A stretch of 64,000 nucleotides of DNA from Deinandra increscens subsp. villosa (Eukaryota > Streptophyta > Magnoliopsida > Asterales > Asteraceae). The notes beneath the pieces were generated by a model that saw nothing but the letters and a program-made list of their open reading frames with translations, did not search any database and was not told where the DNA came from. The position numbers were made by a program, and so were the translations under genes. The stretch spans positions 18,384,729-18,448,728 of the forward strand of contig JBCNJP010000017.1 in the NCBI GenBank assembly GCA_039602395.1. Reading direction: 5' to 3'. Positions 22,901 through 32,032 of this stretch are shown here, piece after piece (position 1 is the stretch's first letter; each line of letters opens with the position of its first letter).

Positions 22901-24150
22901 AAAGGAGAAGGTTGAGGTGTCTTGGACCAAGTGTGTGCTCTCCTTGTACTTGCATGCTTGGGAATTGAAATGTAGGGGTGTGGTGAGGAGGTGCATAGGC
23001 CGGCTAAGAGGGATGGGACAAGAGGGACAAAAGATGGAGATGTTGGCTAAGGGAGACAAGCATGCTCCTTGTGTAAGTGGTTAAACCCATTAACCAAAGG
23101 TTAACCAAGTTGCTTGTACTATTAGGGACAAGTGTGGAAGTTGTCTAGGGACTTGGTTAAGTTGGTGATTGAAACCGAATGGGGAGAGGAGGGTGGAATA
23201 GGACCGGAAAAAGAAAAAGAAAAAGAGAGAGGGAGGGCTCGAACTCGGGAAGAAAAAGAAGAAAAGTGGGCCTCGGGTTCGGCCCGAAAAGAAAAAAAGA
23301 AGAGAGTTGGGCTTCGGCCCAATTCGAAAGGGAAAGAGATGGGCCGACGGCCTGTGGGCTAACGGGCCGGAAAGAAAAGGATGGGCCGAAGGGTTTGGGC
23401 CGAGGAAAAAGAAAGAAAAGAAAAGAAATTGGGCCGTAGGCCCATTGGGCTTTCTGGGCCGAACCGGGTCTCGAGTCGGGTCGGGTTGAGTCCGGTTTGG
23501 TCCTACGAGTCCAATGAAACTTTGTTTGTGCAAAAGCGATGTCCGGAATGAAAATTGGATTTTCGACGTGAAACGAGTGATCGTAACAATAAAAATATTG
23601 TTTATCGCGGACGTTTACGGATAATTGAAATGTCACTTGTCATGATTTGGTGTTTATGTTGTTGTGCATAAATGATGTACTTCAAATTTGAATTAAAATG
23701 TTTGCTCGACGTGAGCGGGTTTCGTTTAAATGTATAACGAAATTTGTTTGACGGAATTAAATAGTTTGAAGGAAAAATAAATGGTTTTGAAGTTGAATAA
23801 GTTTTAGAATTAAAACCAAAGTATTGTTGGACTAGAATGGTCGTTTGCATAAACGACGTGTTTGAAATACGTTTGTCAAACGTAAAAGTTTAGAAAATAT
23901 AAAATAGTCATTCTATATTTAGATTTCACAAAACATTGTTTATGAATTTTCTTGTTATTGAAGTTCCATTTTAAATAGTGGTGGAACTTTGGTTGATTTC
24001 CATTACGGGTAATTGTTGTCGGACCTAAATTGTCTACGTTCGCACGTAAAGGCATCTAATTTAAACAAATTAGCCTAATGCACATAGAATTTCAGTTAAT
24101 TGCACATAATTAATATATTAAAATATACCTGGAAAATACGGGTTGTCACA
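19967..24150 (-). repeat. 5' LTR of element G
   Basis: It is nearly identical to 9585-13770. Differences visible by eye include T/C in the TCTAATGAA[T/C]ATTT block, T/G in AATT[T/G]TTGG, a few one-base indels in A-runs, and C/A in GGTAA[C/A]C. Such low divergence implies recent insertion. Confidence 0.93.
21943..22068. repeat. hairpin pair, second LTR copy
   Basis: Same two units with ATGACACGCA / TGTGTGTCAT arms as at 11562-11687. Confidence 0.7.
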
Positions 24151-25537
24151 CTTTCTAAGACAAGCTCAAGCTTAATGATAGTACATCCAGCAGGGCCCAG
24201 TTCTGAGGGTCCCAGTGCTCAAGAAGAAACAGCTGCTGAAAATGTTCAAGATCAACCTGCTCTTGCTCAGACTGAAACTCCACTTCTATCCGAACGTAGC
24301 CCAGTTTGAGAAGAAGGACAATTTATAGAGGTTGATCATTCTTTCGCTGTACCAAGCCCAGTGAGAGTGAGCGCTGCTCCTGTGATAAGTCAGCCAACAG
24401 CTATTCCTAGCTTCAGGCCCTTCCAATCTGCTGAACTTCCGATTGATTTGAGGATAAGCACTGATCCTCATATCAACTTTTTGATATCTCAGAATCGATT
24501 CAGAGAAAATGAGATAAAGGCACTGAAGGATGAGAACAGAAGGATGAGAGAAAAGGAGGTGGCAGATAAAAATAGAATGAAGTGGCTCTATGAGACTTTG
24601 ATGGATCTTAAGAAGAAATTTACTGACTTGAAAAGTGTCGTGGAGTCAAAATCTTCAGGTGCCCCTGAACAAAGTTCATCACAGGGTGTGCAAGGTGCAG
24701 ATGCAATGAATGAAGACGATAGAGATGAAAATATTGAGATGTCTGATTATGCCAGAGGAGGAAGAGTCATCTCCAAAGCTCCTGAAGGTCACGACAACTG
24801 GTTCCGAGAATTCTTTCAAGGACCAGCCCCCACTCAGTACTCTCTTGATCTTGGAGGAAGAACTTTAGACAAAAAGGGGAGTTGTGAACCCATCTTATGC
24901 TGGCATTATGACACCGAGAAGAAATTATTTGCTGTGATCCGTGAAGGCTATAGTCCAGTTGAATATTATAGAACTCGTGCACAATTCCATTCTTGGACTG
25001 AGCCTGAGATCAGAAATCTGCTTCGAGCTCCCTACATAAACAGATGGAACAGCCCTGACGGAGACCTTATTAGAAACAATCTGCTGAGCCATCAAGAAGA
25101 TAACTTTGAAAATTTTGAGCTAAGGCAAGTAAAATGGGTCCAGTCTGAAACTGACCCAGTGACTGGAGAGCCAATTGGTGAAGCAAGGAGACCACCTACC
25201 AAAGCGCACAAGAGTAATTAACATGTTGGATGAGATCGAAGATAGTACCTTGGTTAAAAACTTTGACTGCTGGTGTTATGATCCAACGACACACGAGGTG
25301 GTGGTTCTCTGCAAGGGTATGAGGCAGTTTCGCTTTTACGATCCGGTTGATTTGCTAAGGTTTGGAGAAAAGGATATCAAACTGCTCGCCTCACAGCCTA
25401 TTCTCGGAGATGAAAATGACATGGAAAACGCTGTGAGGGTGGGGATCTTCCATGGGACGGCAAACCGGATTGTGGCGAACAGATGGTGGTCGAACAACGC
25501 TCAGAATACATTCAGATTCGATCTGCTGCTGCCGTAA
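24151..25537 (+). pseudogene. env-like pseudogene of element B, 3' half
   Basis: This continues the gene interrupted at 9584. It has a stop at 24307-24309 where A has CGG, and an extra base near 25203 that shifts the frame, so the last ~110 residues are read in the frame of 25175-25537. The C-terminal domain remains very similar to that of A (FDCWCYDPTTHEVVVLCK is identical in both). The damage is independent of the gypsy insertion. The two halves are in register across the inserted element and its duplicated target. Confidence 0.85.
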
Positions 25538-25555
25538 AAGGTCTAATGGTTCATG

Positions 25556-25568
25556 CCTAGGGGAAGAT
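25556..25568 (+). other. polypurine tract of element B
   Basis: CCTAGGGGAAGAT is identical to the tract of A and lies directly before the LTR start TGTTGGGC. Confidence 0.75.
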
Positions 25569-25963
25569 TGTTGGGCTATATTTAATTAAGGCATGAACAT
25601 TAGTTAGTGGGCTAGTTTATTGTTTTGGGCTTATTAGTTATTGGGCTTATTATAGTTTATGATTAGGCCATGTGGGCTGCTTTCTAGTTTACGATTTTTA
25701 ATAGGGCTTGTATGAGGTACTATATAAACCTCAATTGTTTATGATTTTGGTAAGCTTTTCAATACACAAAACAGTTTACGATTTCTGTTGTCCATTCTTG
25801 TTTACGATCAGCTTCAACTTGTAGGGTTTCTCATTCAAGATTCAATCTTTCTTATAGATTGAATCTATTTCTTCTACTTGTTTCTTGAATCAATTGCATT
25901 TGAGGATTCCGCACTCATTTGTGATTAGATATCGTGTTGACGGTTTGATCTCGGACCAACACA
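25569..25963 (+). repeat. 3' LTR of element B (395 bp)
   Basis: It begins TGTTGGGCTAT and ends ACCAACACA. It shares with LTR A the ends, GGATTCCGCACTC near the 3' side and several GTTTACGAT/GTTTATGAT words, but is strongly diverged between these. A TATATAA box lies at 25721-25727. Confidence 0.8.
25721..25727 (+). promoter_or_regulatory. TATA box in LTR B
   Basis: TATATAA occurs at a position equivalent to that of the TATA box in LTR A, within TACTATATAAACC. Confidence 0.45.
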
Positions 25964-26560
25964 AACAGACACCATGAACAGATCGAAACAAGCATCTTCC
26001 ATCTCGAGTTATGCCTGTTCATAAATGAATTTCAAACAACAATCGTTCATCTATGATGCTTGAAGAAGTATAGATCTCATGAAAACGATACATAATCAGT
26101 CGCACAGATCGGATGGAACAGAGCATACTAATCACGCGGAAATCGCGAGCGATCAAGTGGTCGCGATCTAGACGAGATCACGATCCGGAAAAAGGAAGGG
26201 CGGGTGGCGACGGAACGGGAGACGACGAAATGGTGGTGTTTGTTGACGGAATTCTGTCCCGGCGGAGACCTGCACGTTTTCCGGCAACGGCTGCCTTGCA
26301 AACGGTTTCCGGCAACGACATCATCTCTTTGCTCCGGCTGTTTTATTGGCTACAGTGAATCGATGTATATGATACGCCGGAGATGTGGCGGAATGAGTGG
26401 TCGGCCAGATCTAGATTTTAGGTTTTTATATTTAGTTTAGGTTTTTTATTTTTTTTATTTTAGTTTAGTATTTAAGTTTTTATGTAGATAATATTAAAGA
26501 TAAGGGTATATTAGTTATTTAATATTACCTTAACAGAAATTTTTAATGGCCATCCGTCTC
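25964..26560. other. unassigned stretch, GC-rich core
   Basis: Bases 26100-26420 are richer in G+C than the surroundings, with CCGGNGA-type words resembling the 5' part of a plant gene read on the minus strand. The open frames on both strands are short (81 and 78 codons) and carry no recognisable domain. It may be host DNA carried by a transposon. Confidence 0.25.
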
Positions 26561-26562
26561 AG

Positions 26563-26690
26563 GGACGAAATCCGATACTTTTTTTGCAAAACTTAAGAAC
26601 GAAATCCGTAATAAATAATACTTATGGACGAAATCCGAAATTTGTGCAAAACTCAGGAACGAAATCCGTAATTTACTCTAGTTTTAAGTA
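26563..26690 (-). repeat. end of an unclassified repeat with four ACGAAATCCG words
   Basis: GGACGAAATCCG or GAACGAAATCCG occurs at 26563, 26597, 26626 and 26657, spaced about 30 bp, and the block ends in GTAATTTACTC. On the minus strand it reads GAGTAAATTACGGATTTCGT, a pattern I associate with plant non-autonomous element ends. The class is uncertain. Confidence 0.4.
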
Positions 26691-28210
26691 TCAAAAGCTA
26701 GAAATTACAATAAATAATTAAATAAATAAATAAAGATCGTTGTGGAAATAAACGTTTAAAAACACAAAAACAAATTTATACAACCTTAGTACAACTATAT
26801 TAAGGTCGTTCGGTAGCTTACTATATTAAGAATATATTATATTTGATCGGATTTGATTTTGAATAAAATTTATACAATTGAGGTGTAGTAGTGTTTTGTA
26901 ATTCCACATCCTCTTTTGTTTTTATATAAAACACTTTTTGAGCTTTATCACGTTGGTAATTGTTACTAAGATATAGTTGGTCTCAATAATTCGCCAAGTG
27001 GAGAATAATTTAATAAATATATTTTTTATCTTTTAAATTTATTTAAATTATCGCTGTGAATATACTCTAACTAATGGTTATTAGGGCCGACAGATGATAC
27101 TTTAAATCAACTTGATCTTAAGAAATTTAGGCGTGCCAAACTATTTTAGTTTAGAACACAACAAGTTGGTTATCAAGTGGTAGTTGTTTATTTCAGTTAA
27201 TCATTTACAAATATGATTACAATAGCAATGTTATATAGTTGATTGTCATTTGGCTGTAAAATAATGGCCTAATACAAACTATTTTAGTTTAGAACACAAC
27301 AACTTGATTTTTTATTTTTTTTCAAAAAAAAAAAAAAAAAGATTAGAGTAAACTTTGATTTTAGTCCTCAAGGTTTGGTCCCAATAATCATTTAAGTCTA
27401 AAACTTTTAATTTTATATCTTTTAGTCATTGTTGTTTATAATTTATCTCAATCAACTACGTAGTCTTAACTCCATTCAGATTCATATTATTTTTTAGGAA
27501 AAGACTTGAGTTCCCTTGTTATTAGAAGAAAAAAACATAAAATGTGAATACATACTAATATGTAAAAACATATTATCTAAACTCTGAACCATAAACTTTA
27601 AAAACTCTCTCTCTCTCTCCTACGAATCACAAAACCATCGCTACCGGATCACATCACCATCCACTCTCTCCATCTTTTTTTTTCTCTCTATTCTTTCTTC
27701 TACATGTCTATGGCATTCACCACCACTAGCACCACCATATTTGTTCCCCCATCGCATCCCCCATGTTTACCTCTGCTCAAAGATGAATTCGTTCCACCAT
27801 CGTTTACGCATCACCATATCGTTACTATCACTCAGTTTTTAACATAACCACCACCGAAAATATTGACCTAAACTTGACATGGTCAAGATTTGCAACTTCT
27901 GACATAAACATAATGTTTCTAAATCGTTCCACCGCCGTTGACGCATCACCATACCCATCTATCGCTCAATATCTGACCTAAATAGAACAAAGTAGCTATT
28001 GGGTACTCAACAAGAGTTGTTGTACATGTGCATGGTGGTCCCACTTATGAAAGAGAAACGACTGTGAGATCAACAGAAGAGGGGAGGTGCGAAGAGTTCA
28101 ATCAATGGGGTTTATGGCGAGGGGTTACGATCAGTGAAGTTTGACGAAGATGGGGTCGTGGTGTGTTTGCCGGTGTAGGCCATGGTGTGTTTGCAGTTGG
28201 CGATTGTGGT
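26691..28210. other. A/T-rich unassigned DNA
   Basis: There is no coding signal. It holds a poly-A run (27325-27341), an element-like tip GAGTAAACTTTGATTTTAGTCC at 27346 and a CT microsatellite at 27604-27620. I cannot assign limits to any element here. Confidence 0.35.
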
Positions 28211-28570
28211 GCATATGGGTGTTCATCAGATCGGATAACGATTTATTCGATTTGATATATTTGATATGATTTATTCATATATGATATCTTTTGGGCATAT
28301 CCGAACATGTTCGAATTTAGTACTTATCTTATCATATCCTAATCGATCTGAATTGAATGCAGATCGGATTCTGTTATATCCGAATAAACCATTTCAATCC
28401 GAATAAATCAAATTCAGTTTATGTTTCCAATAGCAACTAACAAGATAGCTGTTATGCTTATGCATGTGCGCAAGCTGTGTGCAAAGTGAAAGAAGTAAGA
28501 AACTCTAAGATGAAGAATTGAAATATGAAGATATGGTCCTCTGTTTTTTAGTCTTTTATTCTGATGGTTA

Positions 28571-28600
28571 TATATATATATATATACACACACACACAAT
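28571..28600. repeat. TA/CA microsatellite
   Basis: (TA)n then (CA)n directly precedes the first AAGGTGAGGTT unit. Similar tracts lie at 28738-28790. Confidence 0.9.
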
Positions 28601-28737
28601 AAGGTGAGGTTCAATGGAAAACCCCACCTTTTTAGAAAATCTGGAAAATTAGTTACACCAGTGTAACATTAGTTCTAAACAAGACATTACACCTTATTTA
28701 AACATGCTACACCAGGTGTAACATAGTCTTTTTTGTT

Positions 28738-28773
<36 letters not shown>

Positions 28774-29342
28774 GTATGTATGTATATACTAAGGTGAGGT
28801 TCAAAGGAAAGCCCCACCTTTTTGGAAAACCTGGAAAACCATTACACCAGTGTAACATTAGTTCTAAACAAGAAATAATATCTTTTTTAAACATGTTACA
28901 CCAGGTGTAACATAGTCATTTTTGTTACACAGTTGTAACCATCATCGCTATAGTTACATGTGTTTAACAATAATAACCAGGTTTTCTAGTGTTATACGTA
29001 AAAGATAGATGAAATGGATAGATAAATAATAAAATTTCAAATCAAAGTTGGACAACCAAAAAATATTATATAGGTATTTTACTAAAATATTCTAGTTTTT
29101 CGGGTTTATTCTCTTTGGATAAAGGGATACCCTGATGATTGTATATATATGCAACAGCAAGAAACACAAGTAGTAAGGATAGTCCCTACTACTTCACAAT
29201 TGGGACAGGCCCTAAAGCATGTAAACAAAAACAAAGCACCAAACGAAAACAACCAAGGCACACCACCTAGACCAAACGACTAGGGTTTTCTATTATTTAT
29301 GAGGTTTTCCAATGATCATCTTCCTATATATATGTGTGTTTG

Positions 29343-29396
<54 letters not shown>

Positions 29397-29748
29397 AAGA
29401 GGATCATTGGAAAAAACTCTCAAAATATTGAAAAACCCGAAAAACCTGGGTATTTTAGTATATTACATATATAATATTTTTTTGGTTGTCCAACTTTGAT
29501 TTAAGTGTCATTATTTATCTCTCAATTTCATTTTTTTTACGTATAACACCAGAAAACCTAGTTACTATTGTTACACGTATGTAACTATAGCGATAATGGT
29601 TACACATGTGTAATAAAAATGACTATGTTACACCTGGTGTAAAATGTTTAAATGAGTGCAATTTCTTATTTTAGAATTAATGTTACACTGGTGTAACTGG
29701 TTTTCCAGGTTTTCAAAAAACCTGGGGTTTTCCATCGAACCTCACCCT
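28601..29748. mobile_element. fold-back element with ~320 bp inverted arms
   Basis: The unit AAGGTGAGGTTC...GTTACACCAGTGTAAC starts at 28601 (short copy) and again at 28791. Its reverse complement lies at 29430-29748, ending AACCTCACCCT. The arms 28791-29108 and 29430-29748 pair over their whole length with scattered mismatches. The spacer holds a smaller inverted pair (near 29307 and 29400) around TA and GA microsatellites. TA microsatellite flanks both ends. Confidence 0.75.
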
Positions 29749-29935
29749 ATATATATATAAAACAGGAATTATATTTTATTTGAATAAACCAGATATCTAA
29801 ATAACCCGAATAAATCGTTTAAAAGTTTTAACTATATCCGAAATCCGAACAAAGAATTTGGTTTCGGATACGATTCGATTTTGATTTTATTCAGATTTCG
29901 GATTTTTTAAACACCCTAGTGATGCGTTTGCCAGA

Positions 29936-30218
29936 GATGGAGTTGAAATCCACCTGGCGGTACGATCTAATGTAAATGGGGAAGATAATGGGGTATTTAG
30001 ATTTTTATACATATTATATATTTAAAAATAAGGATATTAAAAAAATGATACTTTAGTTTTTCTTATAAAAATTTAACATAAAAAATAAAATAAATGATAT
30101 TAGTAGTCTTACTTCAATTGAAACAAACTAGAAACCATAGAAACTATTAAAAACAAGAAAGTGAAACTAAAAATTTTAGACTAAAAATGCTACTAAAACT
30201 AAAAATAAATATAGAAAA
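29936..30218. other. A/T-rich DNA
   Basis: I see only low-complexity A/T-rich sequence between the hAT-like element and the Helitron start. Confidence 0.4.
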
Positions 30219-30254
30219 TCTATATAATATATATATGAAAAGATTGGATGCCAC

Positions 30255-30512
30255 GTGGCATCACCACAACCATCCTTATATTCATTTTCCCGCCTAAAAA
30301 CCCCTTCTCTTTTTTCTACACGCGATCTAATTAAAACCCTAAATACTTTTAACATTCATTCACTGGCCTCTCAATTTCATCTGCCTCCCAAAATCATAGG
30401 GCGATTGCATCGCCGGATTCAAGAACTCCCATCGGAATCCAGACAGTCAATCGATCGCTTATTCTCCGTTTTCTTTGATCGCGACCTTATTCAACTTGAT
30501 CTTCTAGATTAA
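30255..30512 (+). CDS. unrecognised 85-residue ORF near the Helitron 5' end
   Basis: It starts MASPQPSLYSFSRLKTPSLF and ends DRDLIQLDLLD. I do not recognise it. Part of its DNA is repeated downstream without the frame, and the ATG overlaps the Helitron terminal palindrome. It may be the 5' part of a captured host gene; upstream lies TTTTCCCGCC (30285-30294), which resembles a plant E2F site. Coding status is doubtful. Confidence 0.25.
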   Translation: MASPQPSLYSFSRLKTPSLFSTRDLIKTLNTFNIHSLASQFHLPPKIIGRLHRRIQELPSESRQSIDRLFSVFFDRDLIQLDLLD

Positions 30513-30665
30513 AGGTAATCCAATTAAAACCCTAAATCCTTCTAACATTCGTTCACTCGCCTCTCAAATTCATCCGCCCCCTAAAATCACAGGCGATTGT
30601 ATCGCCGGATTCAAGAACTGCCATCGGAATCTTGATAGTCAATCGATCGCTTCTACTCTTTGTTT
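30328..30665 (+). repeat. tandem duplication, two ~140 bp copies
   Basis: Copies at about 30328-30471 and 30521-30664 share ATTAAAACCCTAAAT, GCGATTG[C/T]ATCGCCGGATTC and GTCAATCGATCGCTT, with about 10% differences. It looks like a duplicated 5' UTR or first exon of a captured gene. Confidence 0.75.
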
Positions 30666-30989
30666 CTGACCCAACATTATATGCTTCGATAGTCAATACT
30701 CAATAATCTTCATTGTTTACATTTCAAACGATTTCTTTTCTCCATAGCCATGACGGTAAATATACACACTGCTTTTATTAAATAGTTCTTCCATATTGTG
30801 GCAATTTTCTAGGAACCAGAGGACATTTCGTCCAAAAAAGAGTGCACCGTCAGGGAGTAAGGTTAAATTCTCATGTTCTTGGTATTGGTGGAATAAAAAA
30901 AATAGCTTTGTATCGCATAATTGCAGTAAAATGTATTGATTCTTGAGATACGTTATAAAAATCATAGAGATTTTCATTTTAATTTTCAG

Positions 30990-31098
30990 GGGTCACAACT
31001 AAAGCAACAGATTGATGCTACTTTGGGTAATGGAAACCTGAGAGAAGCAGTGAGACTTCCTCCGGAAGAGGATATTAATGAATGGCTTGCTGTCAACA
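30990..31098 (+). pseudogene. captured exon of a MOB1-type kinase activator gene
   Basis: After a good acceptor (TTTTCAG, ending 30989) a 36-codon exon reads QLKQQIDATLGNGNLREAVR ... NEWLAVN. This is the characteristic N-terminal region of plant MOB1 proteins, which activate NDR/LATS-type kinases in growth control. The exon ends AACA/GTTAAT at 31098/31099, giving a plausible donor exactly where the following Thr codon would be split. Neither the first exon nor the following exons (the FNQVN part) are found nearby, so this is a gene fragment, probably picked up by the Helitron. The exon shows no stop before the border. One family residue position, PPGED, reads PPEED here. Confidence 0.8.
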
Positions 31099-32032
31099 GT
31101 TAATTTATTCTTTTAACTGTCATATAGATTAAAGAAACAATGCAGGGGATCACCAACTGATTGTTATGTTTGTATGCCTAATTTATATTATTGATGGTAT
31201 CTATTAATCTTTATACAAACTGTTTTAGTAATTTCAAAGGCTAACCTGTCAATTTATAACGACCTAAATAGACCTTTTAATTTCAGTTTTAATTTATTGT
31301 ATTCATCTTGATTTGAACCATTACACACATGATTTGGTATAGCGAGTTAAAACACACAACATGATTTGGTATGCAAACTGTTACAAGTCAATTGAACGAT
31401 TATAGTTTTAATTTTATTCTTTCTATTATTAAGGCAGAGTTGTCCTTTCTAAGTCAATAAGAACAACCAATCTAAACCATTTTTGGCAAAAAAAAATAAT
31501 AATAATCCCCCCAGCTGTGTTTAAACTCTCTATAATTATGTTACAAACTTATTGCTACAAAACGGTAAAAGTTTAAGGTGATTTTAATATTTGCATGAAC
31601 TGATTTGATTTTGTTTCATGCATTATTTTTTAGTTAATTTATAGGTTATGTTTTATTGACTAAAACTGCAGCTAGGCAGCCTAGGCTCTTACCTTAATTA
31701 CCCAGGTCCATGCTGAGCCAAGACGCATATATGAATGAGAATGGGTTGCATAAATGAATGCACTCTCAAATCCCCAAAATCGTGGTCTTTTGATGCGACC
31801 TGAACTAATTTATATTTGTAATGAGATATTTATGTGCAAAATAATCTGTGTGAAGTTCTTATTTTTACTTATTTCGTTAATTATCATTACTTTTGCTTTA
31901 TCTTAATTTGTTTTACCTATGAACAATGTTTTGGTTTGCCCTGAAAAAGTAGGATCGAAGCAACTCCGAAGAGCTTGAGGATTTTGAGCTTTGTTGCGTA
32001 ACAATCAAAGAAAATCTTAAGAGCTAGAGGAA
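31099..32032. other. Helitron interior, no gene recognised
   Basis: A/T-rich sequence without a recognisable domain. A stretch at 31950-32030 has exon-like composition, but I cannot name it. Confidence 0.35.

Larger units (their letters stand above)
9585..24150 (-). mobile_element. Element G: complete Ty3/gypsy chromovirus (Tekay/Del type)
   Basis: This 14.57 kb element reads on the minus strand: 5' LTR (24150-19967), primer site, extra ORF, gag-pol, polypurine tract, 3' LTR (13770-9585). The two LTRs of about 4185 bp differ at only about 15 places that I could count by eye (near 0.35%), and gag-pol is open throughout. Very long LTRs, the initiator-Met primer site, the integrase type and the chromodomain-like tail fit the Tekay/Del clade. 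It sits inside the env-like gene of element B, so it is younger than B. Confidence 0.93.
7394..25963 (+). mobile_element. Element B: older Sirevirus-like element, 3' part, split by gypsy element G
   Basis: B consists of leader, env-like pseudogene, polypurine tract and LTR. It starts abruptly after A's 3' LTR, consistent with A having inserted into it; the rest of B should lie left of A's missing 5' LTR. Bases 9585-24150 are the inserted gypsy element. The LTRs of A and B differ at roughly a quarter or more of positions by eye, so they are not the two LTRs of one recent element. Confidence 0.75.
28216..29919. mobile_element. hAT-like non-autonomous element, interrupted
   Basis: The left end reads GGGTGTTCATCAGATCGGAT and the right end, on the opposite strand, AGGGTGTTTAAAAAATCCGA. 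Both subterminal zones are full of ATCCGAAT/ATTCGGAT words. The match is imperfect, and flanking GTGGTGCA / GTGATGCG is only a 6/8 candidate duplication. The middle is occupied by the fold-back element. Confidence 0.4.

Noticed and set aside
7004..25963. LTR A and LTR B as the two ends of a single env-only retrotransposon
   Set aside because: The two LTRs are too diverged for a pair, no primer site follows 7393, and B's leader aligns to an internal part of A. Nesting explains the layout better.
26113..26440. Two overlapping plus-strand frames in GC-rich DNA as a host gene
   Set aside because: No domain, no supporting splice or start context; the sequence looks more like a 5' gene region read on the other strand or carried host DNA.
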